Positions 1-12,200 of a stretch of 64,000 bases of DNA are shown one piece after another. Every line of letters starts with the position of its first letter. Within the stretch, counting starts at the first letter, position 1. The translations under genes and the position numbers were made by a program. The stretch is taken from the NCBI GenBank assembly GCA_021234535.1, contig CM037830.1, positions 6,546,170 to 6,610,169 of the forward strand, read 5' to 3'. The stretch comes from Stichopus chloronotus (taxonomy: Eukaryota > Echinodermata > Holothuroidea > Aspidochirotida > Stichopodidae). The notes beneath the pieces were generated by a model. It had not been told where the DNA came from. It did no database searches and saw only the letters and a list, made by a program, of their open reading frames with translations.

Positions 1-2030
1 GCCCCCGCCGTCGCACTGCCAATGTACTTTTCACTACGTTAAACCATTTGCCGGAGAACATAGCGCCAAACAAATTAATGAACTCACTTCTCGTAGCTCT
101 TAACAAATTACAGAAAAATAAAATCATAAAAAATATATATGTTTTCAGAGATGATGTAGAAAGACTCACGGTAGTGCACACATTCACATGGATTTCACAG
201 TAGATACGGTATTCTGGATAAACGTTTTCAAAGGCAAGGTCTGAGTTTTTAACGTGAATTCTCGTGCACGCATTACTGAGTTTGCGATACTAAAACACAG
301 AAAATGCAAAGATAATCTACGTATACGAATAGATATGACCATCCTTTACTATTGTACTGGCATGCAACGCTTAAAGACCTTATAGAGGCGAATCCTAACA
401 TATTGGACTCCCCACCGTCCGGCTTATTTGTTATGCTTTATCCTGGTACCCCTTCGCCCACTGTAAGAAATATTAAGAGCCAACAATGATGTAGAGCCTA
501 TTGCCATAAATCTTTTGAGTTTCAGGTTTATGTTGTATAAATGTGGGTCTCACATAGACCTACCTAACCTGCAAATGCCCCCTTCGGTCTTCGCTTACAT
601 TTCATTATAGATAACAATCTTTTTTCAATTATCTTCAAGGCCTCTCAGTCATCCTTGTGGTGTTCGCTGTAGTTCGATTGAAACCATGACGCTTCTATAA
701 AAAACTATCCTACTAAGATAGGGACGCTACACCTATACCCTCTTTCAGTCCATATGGCAATTTGTCATCTGACGCAGTGCAACGATATAGGCATAGGCTA
801 TGGAAGTGTACCGTAGTTAGCCTTATTAGGCTTGCAGTCTCTCATCTGCAGCGTTTAACCTTATATGGTCACTTGCGATGTCGTAATTATCTTTGTGAAT
901 GTTTGTATGACAGCGTGATTGAAACGCATGCGCAACTAACTTCACACGCAATTCATGAGACAATACCCCGTTTCCGCTCTAGCGTTCTTAACTTTCTCTA
1001 TATCCATTTCCACCTGATGGTTTTTTTTTTACGGGCAAATATCACTGTATCTATCCGTTGGTAGAATATCTGCAGAAAAGGAATTACACGATAAATGCCT
1101 TATATGCTCTGCGACTTAAAGTACTGCCAATTACTGAGGCTCAACATTTAGGAAGGATACGACTGCCCTCTCTCTGCCCTTTGTTTTAGCGTCAATCAAT
1201 ACAGCAAAACATTACGCTACGATATGCAATACCGTATTTCCACATCCTGTGTGGAAAAAGTCAGAGCGAAGCAGCCTGGCTGAGCTTTCGAACGTGGTGC
1301 AATTGCTTCTGGCAACCGCAACTCGCACTGCTTTTTTTCACTAGCTTTTACTTTTTATTTTTCTCTCCTTATTTTTATTTTTTACAGGATGAACAGGGGG
1401 CATGTCCCCTTGTGCTCCTCCCTGTCTGCGCCAGTGCTGAAGATGTCTGTGACTGACTCCTAGGGAAACGACTCCTATGAAAGCTGGAATATGAGCTGAG
1501 GTGGCAATAGCCTGGCCATCTATCCTTGTTCTTCGTCAGTGTATCAAGGAAATAAAGTCGGGAAAAATATCACCTGCCACAAAATCTGAAAGAGAAATAT
1601 GCCCTCATCTCCCAGATATTTAAATATGAAAATTGTCTCATCATTTGTATTGGCCCTACAAGATTTAGACTCTCAGAGAAAGCATAGCAGTCAATCAGCG
1701 TTACTTGAAATCAAGCAGACCAATGGGAATGGTTTCGACTATTCATTTATACAAAAATGGGGCATAAACAATGTTTTTTTTTTTTTGCAGTGGCTATGCA
1801 TTATTCAGCTGAATTTCACTTTCACAAATTTTCATCTCATATTCCAGCTTAAAAAAAAAAAAAACTCACACACACAATTGCACAAAGACCTGATGTGATT
1901 GAGAGTTGCTAGTTTAGCGTGGTTCGATGACAGATAAACAAGACTGGATAAGACGAAGAACAAAAGAAGATGACCAGGCGATTGACACTACAGCTCATAT
2001 TCCAGTGATACCACACTGTAAAACAAGTCT
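1..2030. other. Non-coding, no gene recognised
   Basis: AT-rich sequence. The open frames at 762-1064 and 1599-1898 are short, lack splice context and translate to low-information peptides. Confidence 0.6.
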
Positions 2031-2152
2031 GTAAATTTACAGAAAATAAAACAAAGAAATACATAAGAAGTACATAAATTGTCTGGAAACTAATTACCAG
2101 AGCATTTCTGTATTCATTTTGTATTTCAATATTTTATTTTCTGTAAATTTAC
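2031..2152. repeat. Perfect 21-bp inverted repeat with 80-bp spacer
   Basis: The left arm at 2031-2051 (starting GTAAATTTACAGAAAATAAA) and right arm at 2132-2152 are exact reverse complements. The spacer continues with weaker complementarity (GAAATAC near the left arm, GTATTTC near the right). It may be a minimal MITE or a transcribed hairpin. Confidence 0.75.
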
Positions 2153-2184
2153 ATTATATAATTTACATTTTCAACAGCACTCTG

Positions 2185-2360
2185 ATAACAGCCTGAAGTT
2201 CCAGCGACGTTCGCTTGCAGAGATATCTCCCTTGAAAGGTTTTCATACTTTAAGCTCTGACGTCAAATGACCTTTGACCACCATGAAAAACAATTTACAG
2301 TATAGTCTTTTGAACTCGATGCAACCATACGCTGTAAAGACAAGGCGATATCTTACACTG
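2185..2360 (+). repeat. Single unit of the DR1-containing 140-bp repeat
   Basis: This copy contains AAGTTCCAGCGACGTTCGCTT, AGATATC, TTTTCATACTTTAAGCTCTGA and TGACCTTTGACCA (2268-2280) followed by CCATGAAAAACAA. These are the same ordered blocks as in the arrays at 15.1-16.4 kb and 21.0-21.8 kb. Confidence 0.65.
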
Positions 2361-2742
2361 CATCACCAAATCTCGTATGGGGAAACAATAAAATATGAAA
2401 CAGAAATTGCGTTTATCAAACAATCCACCCATCTCTCAATTAACTAGCTCCCAATTCATTTTCATCCTGTCTTTATTCTCACCCGTCATACACTGAATCT
2501 CCCCTCCTCCTTCCTATCACGTGTACTAATCCCTTTTACTTTGACAGACAACATTATTAAAAAGGGAACAAAACCATTGCACCACGTGATTCATCATACG
2601 TGCATTAAGACAAGAATGAAAAAAAAAAAAACACTGTCGGAAGTCACTGCATGAAATGTAACGTAGAACATTACAAGAGTGCAGTAGTATATATCCCATC
2701 CATTTTCATTATCTGCCTGTGCAGCAAGAAATCTACGAATAC

Positions 2743-2803
2743 CTTTGAAGGTTATTTGAAGGGTGATATCATCCATCAGTTCACAGAGCACGGCCAAAGA
2801 GAG
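2743..2803 (-). CDS. Tentative second exon of the 3.5-kb orphan gene
   Basis: This 61-bp segment stays open, starts in the phase required by the exon at 3472-3609, and ends with a GT donor (AAAG|GTATTC). The splice signals are weak and no homology was recognised. It is listed because the phase match is the only positive support. Confidence 0.25.
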
Positions 2804-3027
2804 CTGTACCTACGTTCATTTTAATTCTGTTGTAATGACTTCTTTTCTCCTTCCTTTTTTAGAAGCAAAATTTTTGTCCAAAATTGTGTCTTGGCGTACC
2901 TCCTTCGATTCAAAATATCCCTGCAACATCACATATGCACTAAACCCATTTAATATATGCGCTTTATGCAGCTGTCTGCGCTAGCCTGATCCAGAGTTAA
3001 CTTGCTGCCACGAATTTCGTGCAAGGA

Positions 3028-3061
3028 CAAAAAAAAAAGAAAAAAAAAGAAAAAAAAAAGA
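3028..3061 (+). repeat. A-rich low-complexity tract
   Basis: Runs of eight to nine A separated by single G. This could be the remnant poly-A tail of a retroposon, but no body or target-site duplication could be defined. Confidence 0.7.
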
Positions 3062-3471
3062 ACTAGGCTTATTACTGGATTTGTTGTGACTCGTTGATAT
3101 GTATACTTAGGATGAGGTTGACACGAAAATAAAATGAAAAAAGGTGAAAAGTTTTGATCTTTATGGTGATGTCAGATCCCTGCTATATGGATACACAAAT
3201 AGGTATCATACTGCTGCACAAATATACAGACTGCACTTGATTTTTAATAAGTCCCAAATTATTGCTCTAGATACACTGGTGTTTAAAGAATCCTACACTA
3301 TTTGTCTCGAATATTGGCATTGCCAGACACAAATTTAACATCACAGAAGATTGCTAACAGAATTATTGGATATTGGTGAAATGAGCATGTCGAAGTGGAG
3401 ATCCAGGATTAATATCAATCTGATGAAATCATAGACACATATATAGCACTGAGGAAGTAATGAATACTCAC

Positions 3472-3609
3472 ATCTATCTTCATCCGGGGAACCCAGCGCA
3501 GATCGTCTGCCCATTTTGGCGCCACGTATTGGTAAAGACGTTTCTTGGAGTCGTTTCGTATCTTCTGCAGACGGCTGTAGGCATTAGAATGTCGTTCTTC
3601 CTCAGTCAT
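3472..3609 (-). CDS. Orphan coding exon, probably a first exon, unidentified protein
   Basis: An ATG at 3609 in context ACAATGA opens 46 codons (MTEEERHSNAYSRLQK, ending WVPRMKID), closed by a consensus donor GAT|GTGAGT in phase 0. The peptide is charged, rich in Lys, Arg and Trp, and unlike random translation. The family is not recognised. A possible next exon on the minus strand is 2803-2743, which starts in phase 0 after TACAG, reads LSLAVLCELMDDITLQITFK and ends at G|GTATTC; its acceptor lacks a good pyrimidine tract, so that link is tentative. The rest of the gene would lie toward or beyond base 1. Confidence 0.5.
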
Positions 3610-5195
3610 TGTCGATGTCAAATTCGACAATGTCACGATGTGTGAATACAATATATTCCAGTGATACGCCGGTCGGATGCTTTTTTCTTGGTGACTGCGG
3701 AGCTTTATGTTTATTCAATGCGCAAACTCAAACGTAATATTCCCTGTAACAATTAGTGCTGCAATTTCGCAGGTTGATGTGTGGTTAGACACACCACTTC
3801 TCACATGAATTATATCATGTCCAATGCAATAGGCAGAGCGACGGCAGGTCAAACGTTTCTAGACACCCTTCTCACACATGATTTGACGAAACCACGTAGT
3901 TTAGAATCTTCACGGAGGATTTCCGTAATGTTTAGCATGACCGCCACATGGTGATGTATGGAAGCTGCACATTGCTGCATCATTGCGTGCTGATTGAACG
4001 TAAACCCCTGGGGCATTAGGACTACATTAGGTCAAAGAGCAGAAAGTTTCAAATGACAGGCACAGTGTATGGGCTACTGTGCATTCAGATCTACGTCGGT
4101 CTACTGTCATATATCATGAATTAACTATCCACGTGCGTTTCTACGACAACATATAGTCCTACGTTATTCGAGGGAGAGAGCTGAGAGTTCTAATAATCAT
4201 TATATTCTCAAACAAGACAAGGTTATTTTTCTTTGTATCAATTAATGGTCCATTATGACCTCAGCTGAGCTTTCTCCGTGGGTTAACATGAGTTCATACA
4301 TACTTGGAAAGAAACCTCAACTCCTATTGGCCCATCATGGTGTCCGAGCATTATCCGACAAAACAGGGTCGACCAGGGTAGCATCGCCACAGATGAATAA
4401 AAGAAAACAATGGATCGACAGTGCGGTTTTGTCGTCTGCCATCTTACAAAAAACGATGCACAGTGGTACTTTGTCTATTGTGCACAAACATTGTTGACAC
4501 AGTTTTGAATCTTGCTCAACTTTTCGTGGGGTTCGTTGTAAAGAAAAGGCGATTATTTAAAAATGCATTTTTTTTTTCGTCTGTTTTATCAAAATTTCGT
4601 TTTGTGTATCGAGATTAATCAACTTTGAACCTGTGCATTAACAGTAGGAACTGCAACTCTCGGGGATATTGCTATCGCTGTATGCACTAGGGCACGTGCA
4701 TCGTTTGCGTTTACCCGATCGTGCATTATCCTACAGTTAATGCAGGGTTCCACTTTAACTTTTGATTTTTCCACAAGGAATATCATAGAATTCAGGGATC
4801 TGTTACAGTGAAATCTCAACTGTTTTCAAAATATTCCCATGGTCTAAACTTCGAGTCTTAGCATTTTTTGCGATGTAGAGATAACAAGAACATGTACTAC
4901 ACAGCAATTGTGCGCAGCCATATCCTATGCTGCCCTCACAGCGCGTCAATGGTATGCACTGCTATTCAGCTAGGTAACCAGAAGAATACTAATAAATGAC
5001 TCGAAGACGAAGGGTGTGCATTCAAGCCGGATTTATTGTATGCGATGATGAGATGGTAAAACTGTTGGTAAATATAAGAAAAAACATACATAAGTGGGGG
5101 AATAAATTTGAAACAATGCAAGCTAAATACTGATGCAACAACGCTTAAGTATGTCATTGCATTAATTTCAAGTTGTGTGTCATGAAACCTAACAC

Positions 5196-5572
5196 TTAAA
5201 GAGGCACATTGAATCATTTCATGAAATTCACCAAATTATCCTAAACCTATCAGGTCTCATTCACGTACTAACGATAAATGGTTAACCCAAGAGGATTTCC
5301 TATGTGTCGCATGTAAGGAACATTAACGAGTCAGTAATTACCTATTCAGATTAGTTTGAGAAAATTCATAACCAGTTCAGTACTAGCTTATGTGCAGGCA
5401 TTTAATAGGCCTACAAGTTATGGTAATAAAAATTAAAGCCTTAAATTTGGCAGCTTGCGTAACTATCGGATATGAAATATGAATAATTACGATAACTGTC
5501 TAAGAATTGGCATGTGTATATACCTTTAAATTACTTCAGATTCATTGATATCAACTTAATGAGCCCCTTTAA
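5196..5572. mobile_element. TTAA-flanked MITE, copy A
   Basis: The left end AGAGGCACATTGAATCA after TTAA (5196-5199) is the imperfect inverted copy of the right end TTAATGAGCCCCT before TTAA (5569-5572). The internal sequence near the left end (TTTC, GAAATTCAC, AAATT, CCTATCA) matches the right-end interior of copy B at 40386-40875 in inverse orientation. It is a non-coding element of about 370 bp. Confidence 0.7.
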
Positions 5573-6706
5573 ACCGATGCAGTTGAAGGCTATCCCAACT
5601 TCATTAATTAATAACATTTACAGGTTCAAAGCTAGCATATTTTGTAATAAGTACCTAACAGCAAACGTAAGCGTCCCCAGAGTAGAATAACATTGCGGAG
5701 AACCGTAGAAGACTGGTCTATATACAGTCCTAAAGCAAGGAACATACTAATAGAGGTCTTACAAAGAAGTGTCTATGTAGGCAAACTATATGATAGAGCT
5801 TCATACCAAAATAATAACATGAGGAAACACAACTAAACAGATTAAGACAGTTATACTTACAGAGTATTGTCTCTATAAGGTCGAAGTTAGAGCATGATTA
5901 GCAACGATGAGAGGGTAAAAGGTACATGTTTATCTAGAGAACGTCAGAACTCTTCTGAAAACAAGTAATTATTCCTCTGGAAACTGGTGGGAAATTTCAC
6001 CCTCTGCTGAAAAGTCAGGAATGTTAGATACTCAAGACGGGACGAGAGGGGAGTGAAAGTAGCCACCTGTGGCCAATCTCAGCGACCCCGGTGCAGTTTT
6101 AAAGGCTCATGGACAAACACACTTTTACAACAATTATCTTAGACAAAGGTGGAGAGTCCGGCAATGAGAGGCCAACAAGGGGGATGGTTACATTCCTTCA
6201 GTGAACTTTACCATAGATTGGTGCAAGCATAGACTACAGTATATTTAGCATGGGGAAAAGATATAAATACAAAATAGTAATCAGGACACGTGCAAACTTA
6301 ACATATCCTGTTTCTTCTTTTCGTCATTGTCAATCACAAGGAAAGTGTCTTCCCTTAAAACTATTTTGCCACTGCTTTAGACCTACATGTAATTCGATCC
6401 ATGAATTACAAAGCAACTATAGTGACAGGGGATAAATATGGAAGGAGCAGCTTCAAACAATGGCCAATATTAAACGATATTCACAGAAACCTGGTGCTAA
6501 TGATTACGAAGACAAATCAGAACTTGTCTCAGGTCGTTTCAAATAAAATACACAACACATTAACCCGCCCTCCCTTTATTTCATCCATAGGAGGTCATGA
6601 CACTGATACGGTTTTCCATACGCTGCAGTTTACTGGTTTCAATAATTTTGAACAGGGTACATGTCCCCCTAAAATCGGGTGGTACACCAGATGAAACGTC
6701 ATTGTG

Positions 6707-7063
6707 TATGGAACGCCAACAGGGCAAAACGAATCGGTAGAGGCGTGGTTTTAAGTGGTAGCGGCGCACAATGAAGTAGTAGCGATATGAAATGACACAG
6801 TAGTCATGCAAAACGAAGACGTAGCCATGTAAAATGAAGAAATAGCGACGTAAAACGAAGAGTAGTCATGTAAAGTGAAATAATAGCCATGAAAAATGAA
6901 ACAGTAGCTAAGTAAAATGAAATAGTAGCGATGTAAAATGAAATAGTAACAGCGTGATTTCAAATGGTAGCGTGATTTAAAGTAGCAGCAGCATGATTTG
7001 AAACGGCAGCCTTGTACTATTCGTTGGTAGCGTGATTTCAATCAATGGCGCTGTTCAGAAAGT
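6707..7063 (+). repeat. Left inverted arm of the foldback element
   Basis: About 357 bp. The outer 45 bp are unique terminal sequence, followed by roughly ten 15-21-bp units of the type GTAGCGATGTAAAATGAAATA and an inner part with GTGATTTCAA units. Minus-strand frames across it give artefactual 7-residue periodic peptides (YYFILHR-like). Confidence 0.8.
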
Positions 7064-7548
7064 TGTTGTGGCCTAAGTAACGAAGGTTGACATACTTCCT
7101 AGTAACACTAAAGGTAAAATTAAAACTTAGCCTTGTTATGCCTAGAGCTATTTCAGTTGTAGTATACGTGTGTACCTTCAGGCTAAACCCTAGCAAGCCC
7201 TAAGTTAGGTCTATGTCTAAAATTACAACTAAAAAGAACCGTCTATATCTCATGCCATGTGTAGGACTTTCATAAGGCATCTATACGTCTATATTGTAGC
7301 AAGGATAATAAGAACTGTCTAACCTGCTTAAACATTTAGTGCTTTGAAACGAAATGTTTTCCGTCGACTCAGAACAAACGGACCCTCAATTTAGGTTAAA
7401 TTTTGGCTGGCTTACTTAACCTAAGGGGCCTAAGGTCTATATGTCGGACCAATTAGTCTGGGAGCCCATAAGGTGGAACCAAATTAGGCAGTCGATAAAC
7501 ATGCTGATAAATATCTCCTGCATATTTCAAATCCAGAAAACAACCCTT

Positions 7549-7889
7549 AGGTTTTGGAAGAGCGCCGATTGAAATCACACCGCTACCGCTCCATTTTACA
7601 TGGCTACTGTTTCAAAACACACCGCTACCGTTGCATATCACACTGTTACTACTTCAAATCACGCTGCTACTACTTCATTTTATATCGCTATTATTTCTTT
7701 TTACATCGCTACTACTTTATTTTACATGGCCACTACTTCGTTTTATGTCGTTACTACTTTATTTAACATAGCTGACACTTCGTGTTACATGACTACTGTG
7801 TCATTTCACATCGCTACCACTTCATTGTACGCCGCTACCACATAAAATCACGCCGGTAACGGTTCGTTTTGCACTTTTGGCGTACAATA
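7549..7889 (-). repeat. Right inverted arm of the foldback element
   Basis: About 341 bp, complementary to the left arm. Plus-strand units such as ATCGCTACTACTTCATTTTAC recur every 21 bp, producing open frames at 7554-7845 that are repeat artefacts, not genes. It ends in GGCGTACAATA next to the ATTGTG flank. Confidence 0.8.
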
Positions 7890-8052
7890 ATTGTGGTTTT
7901 AGTGACGTATAAGTTTCTCCCTTCTCTGCATAAATTACTACCCGGAGTCACATCTCCAATCTCCCACATGCAGAGTTGTATCACCATGGCCTTGACTTCT
8001 TTTAGTTGACAAGTTTATATGGATTTTGAATGCACGCATGCGTGCTGTATAA

Positions 8053-8213
8053 TCCATAAATATAATAACGCGTATAAATGTAATACCCACCATAAATAAA
8101 ATTTTTAACGATAAATGGAATACCCACCATAAATGTAATAAATTTGAACCATTAACGCAATGACTGACCGCACCGCAAATGTAATGATTTTTATCCAGAA
8201 ATGTAATACACTC
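8053..8213 (+). repeat. Short tandem array with ATAAATGTAAT core
   Basis: At least five imperfect copies of ATAAATGTAAT (also as ATAAATGGAAT and CAAATGTAATG) are spaced by CCCACC-containing linkers. An oppositely oriented set lies at 8602-8663. A perfect 14-bp palindrome (GCACGCATGCGTGC) sits just left, at 8032-8045. Confidence 0.6.
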
Positions 8214-8601
8214 TAAAAACGCCATGTTGGGGATGGGTGACCTCTGACCCACATGTCAGGCGCTATCTTTTTGAGTCTTGAGGCTTTTTTTTCGGCGCAT
8301 TCTCTGTTGTATGTCTGGAGAAACAGCAGATTTTCTGTCGTGTATTGCTATATGCTTTAATTCCTAGGTAGATTTGGTCATATGCGTTGCCGGTACCGAT
8401 GGATTGCATTTCTTGGTCGGCTTAATTGCTTATCCAGATTTTGGACACTACGCAATGTTTTATTTCTTACTGTTGAATTGGTGGCAATACAGTGGTACTA
8501 AAAAAATGATCAAGTTCATCCTGCAGTGACACCTTGTATTCTCAAACAAAACGTTGATTCAAAGTAGATTCCCATGCTATTTAAAAAGTTTTATATGTTT
8601 A

Positions 8602-8663
8602 AAATTTATTAAATTTATGGTGATTATTGCATTTATGGGTAATCATTACCTTTATGGGTCATA
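8602..8663 (-). repeat. Opposed copies of the ATAAATGTAAT array
   Basis: Three to four units of the type ATTGCATTTATGGGTA occur on the plus strand, the reverse complement of the array at 8053-8213. The pair encloses about 390 bp of unrelated sequence. Confidence 0.55.
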
Positions 8664-9226
8664 CACGTGCACAAAAGGAAATGTATATATATAGCCTACG
8701 TTCTATGGGCTTTATCAACTGTGTCGCAAACAATCTGCGTGATCATTCTCCTCCCGGTCTAGGCGTGTTCAAATTGCATTTCAATACCCACGTTGGACAG
8801 TGCACCATTTCTGCATACCCTCATGAGAGAGATGAGGGAGATATATCAAATGTGTGCAACGGGTAACAAACTTTGGAGGTCGTCACCGCTGGTGACCTGA
8901 TTGCCTTTGTCGTAAAGTACATGAAAAATTAATCGTGAAAATAGTTGTCTGAGAACACATAATGCTATTGGCTTTGATTTCAAAGAGTTCAGATTTCCCG
9001 TTGGAAAGCTAAGAAATATATTGCAAACTGAATGGTCCTCTTTGTCATAGCACCGTTGAGAAAAGGAGGGGGGGGGGGGGCTGAACTTCCGGCAGAAAAC
9101 GGGAGTGGGGATTGTGAGAAGACCATCTACGGGAGATTCCCAGAAGTCGCCCTTTCCACGCTCAGCAAGTAAGCTCCTGGAAATGGTGCTGAATTTTCTT
9201 GAATGGAAAACTGTCCTCCTTATCAC

Positions 9227-12200
9227 TCTTGGAAGTCTTTGCAGTTTCCTCTCAAAACCTTCAGAACTAGTGACGTCACGAGCGGGGAAGTCACGAGACT
9301 AGAACTTTGTCTCTACAGGGGACCTAGCACATAAATAAGGGACATTAACGAGAAGTCACATGGTGGATCTTTTAAAGGGATTCGCTGAGTTGGCTCATAA
9401 AAAAAAAATCCATGGCATGGTATCTGGACACACCTGACTCATGTCTATAGATGGTAAATGGTACAACTAAGAGATTCTTGAACACCTGTCCTACAACTGA
9501 AGCCACGATGACAGGGTAATAAACGATTGAAAATCACGTTAAGTATTTGCAAACCTGTTACCATACACTTTTTACCACACTGTATTAGCACTATACCCCT
9601 GTACATGAATAATTGCAATTTCCCATTTTCAGTCACGGTGGGATCACTAATGAGATGTTTTAGAAGTATTAGCATGTAATAGTTTCCTTCAAACTCGGCA
9701 CAAAGTAAATAATATCAACTCCATGAGACCCTTTAAAAAACAAAGTGTCGATGTCAGCCATACTGAAATACAGTGTGTATGTCGCTACTTCAGGGTGTGG
9801 GGGGGGGGGGGCCACCCAGTATTTTGGACTAGACGGGATGGGGACTGGGAATTGTGGAAGATTATCTAACTGCGAAGCGCTACCATCGGTTGGAGCGGAG
9901 CGTACCATAAAAGTTTTCGGTTAAAATACCCTAGATCGTCGGCGGAGGCCCAGCAAGTATAGGCACCTGTAAATGGTTCTGACGGTATCATCTGTGACTT
10001 ATCCCTGACAGAACTCGAAACCTACGGACATTTCTGACAACAAAGACTTAAATACTTTGCTTGAATACTGAATCCTCATTATATGGGCAATCATTCTTCG
10101 GAGGCAGTGGGGATTTCTCTAAAAGTACACAAGCTTGCATTTTCATTTATATTCCCTTTTTCATTTTTCTAATCCTGTGTCTTCCTATATTTTTCTCTAT
10201 TTTTTTTTTCGTCTACCTTCATTTTGCCCCCACTTGTCCTTGAACTGAGGGGTGCTTGGCTTCTTTGCCTCAATTATCGTGCCGCTGTTTAGACCTCGTC
10301 AGTTGAGAACGGAAGTAATTCTCTTTTATTCATTCAGTACTATATTGTTTTTTTTTTTTTCTATGGTGGTTAGTATATCTGTGAAGTTTTACGTTGCCGG
10401 ATGACATGTTTCCTCTTCGTAAGACAAAAGCTTGTAGGGAGGCTATTACGTATCCGTGTTTCTACCCCTTTGACCTTGACACATCATCATACAACTATCA
10501 TAACAACATTAAATCTTAAAGTGATTGCGTGTGTATACTGAAGAACCAGAAGGATAAGATTATGTTTAATCTTAACTTTTTTTTCATTTTTAAATGTACA
10601 CGCAAGGTTGCGCACGGCTGGACTACGTCTATCAATGAAGGAAGATCGCAGAAATTACCGGTACTTTGAAAAGTAACGGGATTGGCACAAAAACAGTAAA
10701 AATAAAAATCGGTTCTCACTATAAACGCCTACATAACGAAGATTCAACAGCACAGGTGTCAGTTGTGTATCTAAAACATACTTCGAAACTCCTTCGTCGG
10801 TGTCAGGAGTGTAGTATTTGGTGAAAGAAGCACTGCATTTACAAACGCTTGCAAACTGATCACATCATTGCGCAGCCAGTGATCCTGAGTTATTTTGAGT
10901 AACTAGTATACTTCCCATCGTCTTGTTCAAAGAAGCACAGCGTTGATGTGAATGAAAGCTGCAATCCACTACTTTATCGTCTTTTACACTTTTGTCGTTA
11001 TGCTAGAAGAATTTGACATCATATGGCGGAATTTTTTCACCTGACACCTATGTATTTTCCCAAATTGTCTTAATGGTGCGATTACCAAACTTTTGGAATC
11101 ACTTTTGCAATCACTTTAAGCGTTGAACTGTCTTGTTATTCAAACATGTGTTGTGGCCAAAACAAGTGAGATTGGGAAAGTCCCGTGGATTTACCGGTCC
11201 TGCATATACCACACGAGACACATGTATTGGGCTTTTGCAAAAAAAAAAATCGAGTCTGGAAACCAGTCTTTAACATGTCATGCATTTTGACAAGTCTGAA
11301 GACTTGTATCGCCTTACCTTTCCTGATCATAACCTAGCCTTGTCAGATCTATCAGGTATGATATACATCTCTCGAGACATGAATGTGAAACCTAACAAAA
11401 CAAAACTGAGTCTGGGAAAAGTCTCCCTGCATATTCTACTAGACTAACATTATGCTACTTTTCGAGTATTTGTTATTGTTACGGCGAAGGGGGGGGGGGG
11501 GGGGGGGGATAGCCCAGTTCCGCGCCTCATTAATCGAAACCCCTATAGCGTCGATTCTGGGCTTTACTTAGTCCGTCGTTTGTTCGTGCCTTGTTTTCAT
11601 CTGCGTTGGTGCCCACGAATAGTTGCGTTGTACCTTTTGTGCACACACATATAAAAAAATTGAGATGGAATCGATACGTAGCAACTTAAAATCGGCATAT
11701 GCCATTGTCATATTGTCATGTGTCGATTTAATCTTCCAATCATGCTTCCAGCAGCTGCCATGTGCCCTATATTGTCCAATAGTATCACTAGAATCTGACA
11801 GACGCCGATTTAAATTGACGTGCAAATTTTGAATTTTACAGTGACATTAAAATTCGACATATATAACAGTTTCTTCCAATCAACTTTTTTTTTAAATGCG
11901 GCATGTGTAAATGGAAACCAATGACAGGACTTCAAACTGTCATGTGTAGGAGAAATTGGCATGACGATTTCATCCAATCAGATTGCAAGAAACAGACGTA
12001 GGCCTATGACGATTTAATTCGACATAGTCAATTTCTAGACTTATGACATGCTAGGCGTACCATATAAGTCATCGTTCAGTACTTCTATCGAATATGTATA
12101 CCACATAAACAACCAACTGAAGACAGCGCCATCTTCTGTTCTTTCCATTCCACCTCGTGAAGCAGAATATGGGCCTAAACTATATTAAGACATCACTTGT

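Larger units (their letters stand above)
6707..7889. mobile_element. Foldback-type element with 21-bp-repeat inverted arms and 6-bp TSD
   Basis: The left arm (6707 to about 7063) is the inverted copy of the right arm (about 7549-7889). Both outer ends, read inward, begin TAT, share ACGCCAA, GCAAAACGAA and GGCGTG, then run into matching repeat units. Much of each arm is built of a 21-bp tandem unit (right arm, plus strand, roughly TTTTACATCGCTACTACTTCA, units near 7655-7840). The element is flanked on both sides by ATTGTG (6701-6706 and 7890-7895), which looks like a target-site duplication. The spacer of about 485 bp has no coding potential. The architecture matches foldback transposons, for which sea urchin TU elements are a known echinoderm precedent with tandem units in the outer arms. 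No transposase is present, so it is non-autonomous. Confidence 0.85.

Noticed and set aside
6751..7845. Open frames with 7-residue periodic peptides (YYFILHR-like) on both strands
   Set aside because: They are translations of the 21-bp units in the foldback arms; the same periodicity in both inverted arms shows a DNA repeat, not a repetitive protein.
8032..8045. Perfect palindrome GCACGCATGCGTGC
   Set aside because: A 14-bp palindrome with no flanking structure; mentioned with the adjacent array but not claimed as a site.
8846..9226. 126-codon minus-strand frame
   Set aside because: Crosses a 13-C homopolymer, has no splice or domain logic, and does not resemble coding composition.
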